A stretch of 64,000 nucleotides of DNA from Paenibacillus eucommiae (lineage in GTDB: Bacteria; Bacillota; Bacilli; Paenibacillales; NBRC-103111). The stretch lies in contig NZ_JAGGLB010000037.1 in the NCBI RefSeq assembly GCF_017874215.1, positions 1-64,000 of the forward strand, read 5' to 3'. A program made the translations under genes and the position numbers. The notes below the pieces were generated by a model that was not told the DNA's origin, did no database searches, and saw only the letters and a list, made by a program, of their open reading frames with translations. Shown one piece after another: positions 17,178 through 23,831 of this stretch. Positions within the stretch are counted from its first letter, which is position 1, and each line of letters opens with the position of its first letter.

Positions 17178-18020
17178 GTGCAATTTCGATATGTCCCCCT
17201 ACCAACGATGCTCTATCAGCCATTTCAGCCATCTGCGGGTTCTTACGGTCGTTTTCCGATCCACTCGCCCTATGCACTACCATCTGCATCTGGTTACTGG
17301 TACAGGACTCATCAGCCCGAATTGCAAGGCGGCAGCGAGCGGATGGACGAACGGCCACCCCAAGTAGAACGTATCGATTGGGCCGAACAATTTCCTAATG
17401 AAATTATTTTACATGGCCCTCCCACCAAAGAAGTGGCGCTAACTTTTGATGACGGGCCGGATGAGGTATGGACCCCGCAGGTGCTCGACGGTTTGCGCGA
17501 GTTTGGCGTGAAAGCCACCTTTTTTTGCGTAGGACAACGCATTCAGGCCAATCCGGATGTGTTCCTGCGCATGATCAGGGAAGGCCACAACGTTGGCAAC
17601 CACTCCTGGAACCATCCCAATTTAGCAAAAATCCCGCTAGCCGCCGCTATGGAACAAATTAACAAAACCGATGAGGAAATGTACCGGGTAGCTGGCATAC
17701 GCTCTCTTCTGTTTCGGCCGCCATACGGGGCTCTAACTGAAGAGCTTATCAGGGAATTGATCCGTTTGAAGAAAAAAACCATTTTGTGGAACGTGGATAG
17801 CTTGGACTGGAACCAGATAACGGCCAATCAGGTCGCAGCCAATATTCTCTCTCATGCCGGACCAGGCTCCATCGTCCTGCAGCACTCTGCCGGTGGAGTA
17901 GGCCAAAGCTTGCAAAATACCGTAAACGCCCTTCCTTACGTGATTCAAACTTTATGGAAAAGGGGATACGCTTTACGGACCATTTCTGATTTGCTAAACC
18001 TCCCCGCCTACAGCACATAA
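17178..18020 (+). CDS. Polysaccharide deacetylase (NodB domain)
   Basis: The 280-residue protein has a Pro/Tyr-rich N-terminus of ~75 residues followed by the NodB fold. Motif 1 is LTFDDGPDEVWTPQVL, motif 2 HNVGNHSWNHPNL (zinc ligands HxxxH), motif 3 FRPPYGA, motif 4 WNVDSLDW and motif 5 IVLQHSAGG. These enzymes remove N-acetyl groups from peptidoglycan or chitin-like polymers and in spore formers often act on cortex or cell wall. No clear signal peptide is seen. The start is a GTG at 17178 with GAGGTGA 5 nt upstream; an in-frame GTG at 17169 overlaps that site. Confidence 0.88.
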   Translation: MQFRYVPLPTMLYQPFQPSAGSYGRFPIHSPYALPSASGYWYRTHQPELQGGSERMDERPPQVERIDWAEQFPNEIILHGPPTKEVALTFDDGPDEVWTPQVLDGLREFGVKATFFCVGQRIQANPDVFLRMIREGHNVGNHSWNHPNLAKIPLAAAMEQINKTDEEMYRVAGIRSLLFRPPYGALTEELIRELIRLKKKTILWNVDSLDWNQITANQVAANILSHAGPGSIVLQHSAGGVGQSLQNTVNALPYVIQTLWKRGYALRTISDLLNLPAYST

Positions 18021-18040
18021 ATGCTGCGGGCGGATTTTTT
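18003..18040 (+). terminator. Terminator overlapping the deacetylase stop
   Basis: CCCCGCCTACAGCA pairs with TGCTGCGGGCGG around CATAAA, then ATTTTTT. The stem includes the last codons of the deacetylase gene. Confidence 0.8.
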
Positions 18041-18106
18041 CTGTTTGTGTGCTCCTTATACTCTTGTCCTCCCCCTATCTACCTCCTATCCTCTCCTATC
18101 CCCCTC

Positions 18107-18598
18107 CTAACCCCTCTCAACAGCTTGAATAATCGCCACCAGGTTCTTCGCATATCTGCCTATCCTTACACTGATCTCACTTTTCATATAGTCGCGCGCC
18201 ATGATCAAGGGCTCCTCGTGTCCGCGGCAGATGTAGCGGTACTGCAGCATATTCTCGTCCTTCATCTCCTCGAATACCTGGATGCTTCGCTCCTGTAAAG
18301 CTTTCTCCACTTTTCTTAAATCTTTACCAATGATGCTCGCAAGCACCCGCGAAGATGCCGAATATAACATTTTAAACGCCAGGGAGGACATTTCAATTTC
18401 CCTGCTTTTATTTTCAACCACGGAAAGCATCACCGGCAGCAAAATATAATCCCGGACTAAATTCATTTCTTCCTTGCTTAGCTGCGCAGGGAGCTTGGCA
18501 GTGCTGCTCCTCTGGTTCGAGCTGAACAATGCTTTATGCTCAGGCAGCATCATTCGGCTCGATTCCCAAAGACCGTTTCCTTCAAGTTTTTTGGTCAT
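18107..18598 (-). CDS. Uncharacterised SOS-cassette protein, paralogue of the 19863 gene
   Basis: The function of this 163-residue protein is not recognised. It is mostly helical, with LVRDYILLPVMLSVVE near residue 47 and YRYICRGHEEPLIMARDYMK near 121. Both regions align with LVKEFVLLPILLDMLE and IDYKVRGYNHHFKMLRSLVK of the first gene in the cassette. It carries an extra ~45-residue polar N-terminus. The ATG overlaps the polymerase stop codon (ATGA). Sharing one LexA-controlled transcript with a Y-family polymerase suggests a polymerase accessory or regulatory role, by analogy to other mutasome cassettes; this is inference only. Confidence 0.8.
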   Translation of the reverse strand: MTKKLEGNGLWESSRMMLPEHKALFSSNQRSSTAKLPAQLSKEEMNLVRDYILLPVMLSVVENKSREIEMSSLAFKMLYSASSRVLASIIGKDLRKVEKALQERSIQVFEEMKDENMLQYRYICRGHEEPLIMARDYMKSEISVRIGRYAKNLVAIIQAVERG

Positions 18599-19866
18599 TT
18601 GTAATGCCCTCCAATTTTCTTAGCCCTCTCCCCCGCTTGACCGGATTCGCTCAACGAAGAGGCTCGAACGATAGCAAAGCTGCCATACCGCTCCTTGATT
18701 TCGTCCGTAACCTTCTCCAATGATCTGATTTTCACCTGGTCTTCGAATAAAGTAAGCTGGTAATTTTCATCATCCGTCAATTGGCTCAGTGTGATGCCTA
18801 CCCTGCGGACCGCCAGACCGTTCCAGAAGCGGTAGAACAGCATTTTTGCTGCTTCATACACGCCATTCGTATTGTTTGTTGGATCCGGCATCTTCATTTG
18901 TCTGGAGAAGCCTGTCGGGTCCTCATAGGGGCTGCACATGCATGAAACCGTCAGAACAGAAGCCATGAACCCTTTACGTCTGCAATCGCGGCAAACCTCT
19001 TCTGTCAGCTCAAGCAATATTGTATTTATTTGAGCTTTTGTCGTGTAATCCTTAGGCAAGGTCATCATATGTCCAATAGACTTAGGAGCCACTTGATGCG
19101 TAGCGGGATTTACCGGACTATCATCATGCCCATTGGCTGTACGCCACATGACTTCAGCATGAATGTCGCTTTGCTTATTGAATCTCGCTCTAAACCGCTC
19201 TTTCAGTCGAGGCAGCGGGGTTTTTGCGATTTCCCCTATCGTATGGATTCCAAGCTTCGCAAAATGAGCAGTCATACGCGAGCCTACGCCAAACATTTTA
19301 CTTACCGGCTCTGGCCATAGATGCTTTTCAATCTCGTTTTTATGCAGAGTGAAAATGCCGCTCGCATTTTTCTTGGCCCATATGTCCGTAGCTATTTTGG
19401 CAAGAATTTTGTTTTCCGATATGCCGATCCGAACCCGGACTCCTGTCTGCTTGAGAACCTTTTGCTGCACAGAGAGGGCAATGCTATGTGGATCGTCGCC
19501 AAAGATGGAAAGACTTCCGGTAACATCCAGAAATTGCTCATCAATACTGAACACCTCGACAAGATCCGTGAATTCTTCATAGATCTTAGTGATCATGTGC
19601 GAGATGTCGATGTAGTGCTGCATCCGCGGCCGTATGACAATGAGGTCAGGACACTTTTTCAAAGCGTCACCTATGCGCTCCGCCGTTGTCACACCATAAC
19701 GCTTGGCAATAGGACACGCAGCAAGCACGATCCCGCTGCGCCTGGCCGGGTCCCCGCAGACAGCAACAGGCTTGTTTTTGCAACCTGGATGAGCTGCTTT
19801 TTCAACAGAAGCATAGAAGGATTCACAATCGGCCAGCATGATTACCCTTTGTCTTTTTCCGCTCAT
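18595..19866 (-). CDS. Y-family DNA polymerase (UvrX/YqjW-like, DinB superfamily)
   Basis: The 423-residue translesion polymerase has MLADCESFYASVEKA at the N-terminus (catalytic Asp), VFSIDEQFLDVTG near 104 (the SIDE catalytic pair), helix-hairpin-helix KMFGVGSRMTAHFAKLGIHTIGEIA near 190, and a little-finger domain after about 240. The C-terminal QLTLFEDQVK resembles a sliding-clamp-binding peptide of the QLxLF type. Its ATG overlaps the stop of the upstream small gene and its stop overlaps the next start. Two LexA-type boxes lie in the operon promoter. The UvrX subgroup is suggested rather than housekeeping DinB because of this cassette setting. Confidence 0.9.
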   Translation of the reverse strand: MSGKRQRVIMLADCESFYASVEKAAHPGCKNKPVAVCGDPARRSGIVLAACPIAKRYGVTTAERIGDALKKCPDLIVIRPRMQHYIDISHMITKIYEEFTDLVEVFSIDEQFLDVTGSLSIFGDDPHSIALSVQQKVLKQTGVRVRIGISENKILAKIATDIWAKKNASGIFTLHKNEIEKHLWPEPVSKMFGVGSRMTAHFAKLGIHTIGEIAKTPLPRLKERFRARFNKQSDIHAEVMWRTANGHDDSPVNPATHQVAPKSIGHMMTLPKDYTTKAQINTILLELTEEVCRDCRRKGFMASVLTVSCMCSPYEDPTGFSRQMKMPDPTNNTNGVYEAAKMLFYRFWNGLAVRRVGITLSQLTDDENYQLTLFEDQVKIRSLEKVTDEIKERYGSFAIVRASSLSESGQAGERAKKIGGHYK

Positions 19867-20237
19867 GGCAGTCGCCTTCTTCCCAAATTCATCAACATCG
19901 TCATTAACTCGGCCTTCACCAGGCTGCGCAGCATTTTAAAGTGGTGATTGTATCCACGAACCTTGTAGTCGATTTCGATACCAAGAGCATTTGTCTCAGT
20001 ACTCAAGATTTTGACATCTCGTTTCCTCATTGATGCCTTCACCTGCTGCGTTTCCAATAAAATGGAATGATCAACTTCCCGCAAGTAGAAAATAACATGA
20101 TTAAAAATGACCCCATCCGAGCAGCTCTTCAATCTGTTGATATCTCTTTCCAACATATCGAGCAGGATAGGGAGCAAAACAAATTCCTTGACAAGCTGAA
20201 GGTCTTCTTCTGTTTCAATCCGAGGGTTACTACTCAT
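19863..20237 (-). CDS. Uncharacterised first gene of the SOS polymerase cassette
   Basis: This 124-residue helical protein has no family that I recognise. LVKEFVLLPILLDMLERD near residue 13 and IDYKVRGYNHHFKMLRSLVK near 90 match the last gene of the cassette, so the polymerase gene is flanked by two diverged paralogues. The ATG at 20237 has GGGGTGGGAAG upstream; the open frame above it runs through the LexA boxes and is not coding. Its stop overlaps the polymerase start by 4 nt. Confidence 0.82.
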   Translation of the reverse strand: MSSNPRIETEEDLQLVKEFVLLPILLDMLERDINRLKSCSDGVIFNHVIFYLREVDHSILLETQQVKASMRKRDVKILSTETNALGIEIDYKVRGYNHHFKMLRSLVKAELMTMLMNLGRRRLP

Positions 20238-20255
20238 CTTCCCACCCCATGAATA

Positions 20256-20314
20256 CGAACGTATATTCGCTGTCTTATTCTCTATTATATACCGAACATA
20301 CATTCGTTATGCAA
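20256..20314 (-). promoter_or_regulatory. SOS promoter with two LexA/DinR boxes
   Basis: Two 14-nt sites, CGAACGTATATTCG (20256-20269) and CGAACATACATTCG (20293-20306), match the Gram-positive LexA box CGAAC-N4-GTTCG with one change each. On the minus strand TTGCAT (20309-20314) and TATAAT (20284-20289) could be -35 and -10 elements 19 nt apart, with the distal box between them and the proximal box just downstream. Bound LexA would cover the promoter of the three-gene polymerase cassette. Confidence 0.88.
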
Positions 20315-20422
20315 GGGTAATTGTTGGAAAACAAAAATATCCTATAAACGTGTCCAATCCATATTACATAAATTGAATATATTGATATAGTAATAAAGGT
20401 TTCTATGAAAGGAGTCGACGAT

Positions 20423-20515
20423 ATGTCAGAAATAGGTTGTAACCGCACAAGCACAGCAGGTATTCTGGTTCTTTTCATTCTCTTGGTTATCATTTCGTGC
20501 ACATTTGCCTGGTAA
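20423..20515 (+). CDS. YjcZ-like 30-residue sporulation membrane peptide
   Basis: The ORF encodes 30 residues: a short polar start (MSEIGCNRTSTAG) and one hydrophobic helix ILVLFILLVIISCTFAW. The helix has the VLFILLxII signature of the YjcZ family of tiny spore membrane proteins. AAAGGAG lies 8 nt before the ATG and an intrinsic terminator follows 25 nt after the stop, so it forms a complete monocistronic unit. It is too short for usual gene callers. The family link rests on the hydrophobic segment only. Confidence 0.72.
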   Translation: MSEIGCNRTSTAGILVLFILLVIISCTFAW

Positions 20516-20540
20516 TATCCCAGGAAGAAAAAACGTAAAC

Positions 20541-20580
20541 AAAGCTCCCCGCCAGCCTAAGCCAAGGGGGAGCTTTTTCC
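20541..20580 (+). terminator. Terminator after the YjcZ-like gene
   Basis: AAAGCTCCCC pairs with GGGGGAGCTTTTT around a ~17-nt loop; T-run on the plus strand. Confidence 0.85.
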
Positions 20581-20634
20581 TCTTAATTGTATCCCAATTG
20601 TCGAGCAATCCGATAAGCTAAGTACATTCACAAT

Positions 20635-20664
20635 AAAAGCCCAGGCATCGTTAACCTGGGCTTT
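20635..20664. terminator. Terminator after the 71-aa small gene
   Basis: AAAGCCCAGG and CCTGGGCTTT form a perfect 10-bp stem around CATCGTTAA. It lies 40 nt beyond the stop of the minus-strand gene at 20704. Confidence 0.75.
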
Positions 20665-20703
20665 GCATGTTTATTACAATACTTCTTCTTTAAGTTCTAA
20701 TAT

Positions 20704-20919
20704 TCAAAAAATAGGAATTCGGTACTTATCGCCTCCAGGAGAGTATAGATAAGCCTCCGAACTAAATAAATCAATTTGCACAGGTGATTCTTGCAACCGT
20801 GATAAAGTGATCTTGTTATTTTTTAATGCTGAGAGCAATGAGGGGATAAGCTTTTGATCAGTACCTATCAGATTGACGACAACGGCAGCATCGTTAAAAG
20901 ATATATTCGTGCTATTCAT
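20704..20919 (-). CDS. Uncharacterised 71-residue protein
   Basis: The protein has alternating beta-like segments (ISFNDAAVVVNLIGTD, SPVQIDLFSSEAYLYSPGG) and ends in RIPIF; no family is recognised. GGTGGAGG lies 10 nt before the ATG. It follows a 56-residue gene by 20 nt and is followed by a terminator, so the two small genes form an operon. Neighbouring sporulation-type mini-genes make a spore-related role possible but nothing in the sequence shows it. Confidence 0.6.
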   Translation of the reverse strand: MNSTNISFNDAAVVVNLIGTDQKLIPSLLSALKNNKITLSRLQESPVQIDLFSSEAYLYSPGGDKYRIPIF

Positions 20920-20939
20920 ATGCTCATTACCTCCACCAA

Positions 20940-21110
20940 TTAATTTTGCTCGGTTTTGACAAGCCGCAACTCGGAATTTATAGTATCGGCAGTCGCCGAG
21001 TCTTGAGATATCACTGTAGAGTCTGAATCACTTGGCAAAAGATCAGCAGCAACCTCGGGCTTCCCCTTTTGCGTGTTGACGAGCTTTATAGAATCTAACA
21101 ACAATCCCAT
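20940..21110 (-). CDS. Uncharacterised 56-residue acidic peptide
   Basis: The ORF starts MGLLLDSIKLVNTQ and is then rich in Ser, Asp, Thr and Ala (DLLPSDSDSTVISQDSATAD) up to LRLVKTEQN. The ribosome binding site AAGGAGGTGACAGG is nearly perfect, which is the main support for the gene. It is the first gene of a two-gene operon with the 71-residue protein. No family is recognised. Confidence 0.6.
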   Translation of the reverse strand: MGLLLDSIKLVNTQKGKPEVAADLLPSDSDSTVISQDSATADTINSELRLVKTEQN

Positions 21111-21723
21111 TCCTGTCACCTCCTTGAAGCAATAGAAAAAAACATGGTGCTATCCATGCTTCCGGTTTTCCAGTCAGCTATTATTCTTAGTATTTATATC
21201 GGAATAATATGTATATGAACCACAATACCATCCCTTCTATTTCCTGTCAACTTAAAACCGGATTTTATTTTCAAGGTGCAAGAATACGCTTTACTAACTT
21301 CCAACTAAACTCTCATTAATCCGATTATATTACTTGGTATATGACATGCGGAAATTCATCATTGCGGAATAGCTAATAAATCGAACATTGGATTTCGTCT
21401 GGTCAATGCGATGGTGGCTTCCATAAACGAAGAAGGTTGGGAATGGCTTGGGAAATAGAAGGAAAACAGCTCGTCTGTCGGGGGTTAAAGGCTCAGGTTT
21501 CACATTTTACTTTCTTCATCATCTCACGCCCATTTCTTCCAATTCATTTAAGTAATTCTCATAATTTGTAAACTCATTTATAAGATTACTACATTTCGGA
21601 GCATACTGCAATCATTTTTTACGTATAAAATGATCATTAAAATAACTTTTTTTAAATGTCTATTGAAATTCTTATAATTCCTAGTATAATACTCGGTATA
21701 AGGCTTGGAAGGAGATCAGAAAA
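21111..21723. other. Gene-poor 600-nt interval with a possible decayed reading frame
   Basis: No intact gene is seen. About 21365-21460 reads on the plus strand as IANKSNIGFRLVNAMVASIN, reminiscent of the NIGFRLV ending of formylglycine-generating-enzyme-like proteins, but it has no start and stops are close on both sides, so at most it is a remnant. The last 70 nt hold the promoter region of the gene at 21724. Confidence 0.3.
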
Positions 21724-22038
21724 ATGAATTCAACTAATAATCGTATCGTTCAAACTTGGATTGATGATCAACTGGATCTTTATAATTTGGCAAAGCAGCT
21801 TGGGGACACCGTCTGGCAAGAGCAAATTGTTCAGACTTTATATAATAAAGAGCAACATACTCAAAAACGCATGCAGCAGGATTTATGGCGTGTGTTCGAT
21901 TCGATTAACAGAAAAATGTTGGAGCTATTCGGGCAGTTAAAGGAAAGCAGCAATTCTTACGAGGTACGTGTGCTCAGGGAGCAAGTATGGGAACTTAAGC
22001 TTCAGAGGATAGAAATTGTGAAGAAAATCAATAAGTGA
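21724..22038 (+). CDS. Uncharacterised 104-residue helical protein
   Basis: A GGAAGGAGATCAGAAAA ribosome binding site precedes the ATG. The protein is almost entirely charged helix (IVQTWIDDQLDLYNLAKQLGDTVWQEQIVQTL; later VRVLREQVWELKLQRIEIVKKINK) and likely a soluble coiled coil. TATAATACT upstream (near 21689) is a plausible -10 region. No family is recognised. It stands alone. Confidence 0.65.
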   Translation: MNSTNNRIVQTWIDDQLDLYNLAKQLGDTVWQEQIVQTLYNKEQHTQKRMQQDLWRVFDSINRKMLELFGQLKESSNSYEVRVLREQVWELKLQRIEIVKKINK

Positions 22039-22043
22039 AGTAT

Positions 22044-22141
22044 GGCATACAGATGACTGCTTTGCCAGCTTCCTCGTTTCACTTGCGGCATACAGACGAC
22101 TGCTCTGCCGGGATTGAAATGCATACAGTAGACTGCTCTGC
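22044..22141 (+). repeat. Three spaced copies of a ~22-nt repeat
   Basis: The copies are at 22044-22066, 22087-22109 and 22121-22141. Each reads GGCATACAG...GACTGCTcTGCC with one to three differences and contains the small dyad CAG-N4-CTG within outer GGC/GCC ends. They begin 5 nt after the stop codon of the 104-residue gene and lie 62 nt before the end of the convergent Met-rich gene. Confidence 0.75.
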
Positions 22142-22202
22142 AAACATATAAACATTCCAAATGAATTTGGTAGATTCATTAGGGTTTCTGCTGCACAGTA
22201 AA

Positions 22203-22418
22203 TTACATAGAAGTTTCTTTCATTTCACGCATCATACTCATCATCATCGTCATCATTTCATCGCACTCTTGAAAATTAGTCATCATCATTTCAGTGTCCA
22301 TGCTGCCCATCATGTTCATTTCCTGCATGCTGGTCATCATCATCTTCATGCATTTCATCTTACACATCATTTCTTCCATACACATGTTCATCATCATTTG
22401 CATACCCATCTTTTCCAT
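22203..22418 (-). CDS. Methionine-rich 71-residue protein
   Basis: By direct count 32 of 71 residues are methionine, with four Cys (in NMCMEEMMCKMKCMK near residues 11-25 and in FQECDE near 51) and otherwise mainly Glu, Lys, Thr and Gln. AGGAGAGGAGG lies 9 nt before the ATG, a strong site. Spacing of Met as MM and MxxM and the CxxxxxCxxxC cluster resemble soft-metal-binding sequences, so copper or silver binding is one reading; a storage or oxidant-scavenging role is another. No neighbour is a metal transporter. No family is recognised. Confidence 0.72.
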   Translation of the reverse strand: MEKMGMQMMMNMCMEEMMCKMKCMKMMMTSMQEMNMMGSMDTEMMMTNFQECDEMMTMMMSMMREMKETSM

Positions 22419-22663
22419 GTTGTTATTCCTCCTCTCCTTCTCATGTTACGTCTATAAGATTACTATATCTTCCTGCAAACTGCAACCTATTTATTGGAAT
22501 TTTAATAAATTGTCCTTGATTTCATATCAAGTTCTATGTTAATATAGACTTTTTAATTCCTTACAATCCCCATCGGATTTACTTTTCATAACCGCAGCTG
22601 GAAGCCAATATTTTTTCAAAATCACTAAAATCCTCTTCCAAATCAATTGATTTTATGTTAAAA

Positions 22664-22676
22664 TGAAAGCGCTTCA
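22664..22676 (+). promoter_or_regulatory. Possible operator (cre-like palindrome) before the LytTR gene
   Basis: TGAAAGCGCTTCA is a near-palindrome resembling a CcpA cre site, although the consensus C near the 3' end is out of register. It follows TAAAAT, a possible -10, and lies 38 nt before the LytTR start codon, where a bound protein would block transcription. Confidence 0.35.
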
Positions 22677-22713
22677 ATTTTACGCGTTAGCATTTAAAAA
22701 GGGAGGAATACAA

Positions 22714-23076
22714 ATGAATGTAGCGCTGGAAAACCAGAATACGTACGATGAGTTTGTACTGGAGAAGGATATTTTGTATTTTCGTGTCGGGGCTCACGGA
22801 TTAGTCAGCTTTCATGGCAAAAACTTCAATGTCAAACGAAGATTGTCAACCGAGCAATTAGACAAAATGCTTTCTGATAGCGCTTTCTTCAAGGTTAATA
22901 CCGATTGCTACGCCAATCTCCACAAGGTTGAAGCGGTACAGGACAGCCGTGTCTGCTTTGATTCCAAGAGCCCTACCAGCAAGTCCGTATCCATTACCAA
23001 GCTGAGACAGGGCCGTTTAAAGGGCTTTCTGAATCATCATGAATTTGAACGGAACTTGAACGACACCTTAAAATAA
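22714..23076 (+). CDS. Stand-alone LytTR-type DNA-binding protein
   Basis: The 120-residue protein has no receiver domain. DILYFRVGAHGLVSFHGKNFNVKRRLSTEQLDKML and AFFKVNTDCYANLHKVEAVQD follow the LytTR layout (beta strands carrying a short recognition motif, then FxRxHRSYxVNLxxI; here FKVNTDCYANLHKV). The ATG at 22714 has AAAGGGAGGA upstream; an ATG 17 codons earlier overlaps the operator-like palindrome. Such proteins bind direct repeats in promoters. No target is visible. A terminator shared with fucA follows. Confidence 0.78.
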   Translation: MNVALENQNTYDEFVLEKDILYFRVGAHGLVSFHGKNFNVKRRLSTEQLDKMLSDSAFFKVNTDCYANLHKVEAVQDSRVCFDSKSPTSKSVSITKLRQGRLKGFLNHHEFERNLNDTLK

Positions 23077-23105
23077 ATGCATACAGGCTCAGGCTTTAAA
23101 TAAAT

Positions 23106-23150
23106 AAAAAGGACAGCTTCCGGCAGGATTTGCGGGTTGCTGTCCTTTGT
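23106..23150. terminator. Shared terminator of the LytTR and fuc transcripts
   Basis: AAAAAGGACAGC pairs with GCTGTCCTTTG around a ~21-nt loop between two converging genes. Confidence 0.75.
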
Positions 23151-23156
23151 TGTTGC

Positions 23157-23816
23157 TTACTTCATTTGCTGCAAAAGCTGCACGCGATAGGCTTCGCTCT
23201 CCAACGATTGAATTTCTTTGTATTCTTCATCCGTCAACACTCTTGGTGTGCCAACGGCTTTGGCGATCAAATAAATTTTGGCGCTTTCCTCCATAACCTC
23301 GGTGCGGTAATAAGCCTCGCGCAGGTTTTTACCTGTGGTCACGAGTCCGTGGTTGCCTAGCAGAATGGAATAGAAGTCCGTTACTTTTTCCGCTAAAGCA
23401 TCAGCCAATTTATCCGTAGTCGGCAGTACATAGGGAATATAACCAACGTCCCCCACTAGCGCCGCTTGGTCTGGAAACAGCATAGGCAGCTTATCGCCTA
23501 AGGTGCTAAGGGCAATGCAGTATGCCGGATGGGTATGAACAATAGCTTGAATAAGCGGATTAACCCTGTAGGCATATAGATGCATCAATACCTCAGAAGA
23601 TGGACGAAAAGCCTTATCTACAATTTCTCCCGTTGAAATCGTTACACGCACCCATTGCTCGGGTTCAATATCCTCCAACGCGAAGCCGCTTGGCGATAAA
23701 AACATCGTATCCCCGTTTCTCGCACTAATGTTTCCGCCTGGTCCTACAACCAGTCCCTTAGCTACCGTCTTTCTGGCATACTTAGTTAGCTCTTCTCTCG
23801 TTAACTGTTCAGACAT
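23157..23816 (-). CDS. fucA: Class II aldolase, L-fuculose-phosphate aldolase type
   Basis: The 219-residue zinc aldolase cleaves a deoxyketose 1-phosphate to dihydroxyacetone phosphate and lactaldehyde. Visible features are GLVVGPGGNISARNGD near 21-36, SSEVLMHLYAYRVNP near 78, the zinc-binding VHTHPAYCIALSTL near 94, and LLGNHGLVTTGKNLREAYYRTEVMEESAKI near 154-183. It is the third gene of the operon, 15 nt after the kinase. Substrate specificity (fuculose- or rhamnulose-phosphate) is inferred from the isomerase. Confidence 0.9.
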   Translation of the reverse strand: MSEQLTREELTKYARKTVAKGLVVGPGGNISARNGDTMFLSPSGFALEDIEPEQWVRVTISTGEIVDKAFRPSSEVLMHLYAYRVNPLIQAIVHTHPAYCIALSTLGDKLPMLFPDQAALVGDVGYIPYVLPTTDKLADALAEKVTDFYSILLGNHGLVTTGKNLREAYYRTEVMEESAKIYLIAKAVGTPRVLTDEEYKEIQSLESEAYRVQLLQQMK

Positions 23817-23831
23817 ACCGCTACTCAGCCC

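Noticed and set aside
22161..22457. Plus-strand His-rich ORF (HHTHHHRHH-like) opposite the Met-rich gene
   Set aside because: CAT codons read antisense give His/Met/Ile runs. The minus-strand frame has a strong ribosome binding site; the plus-strand frame has none.
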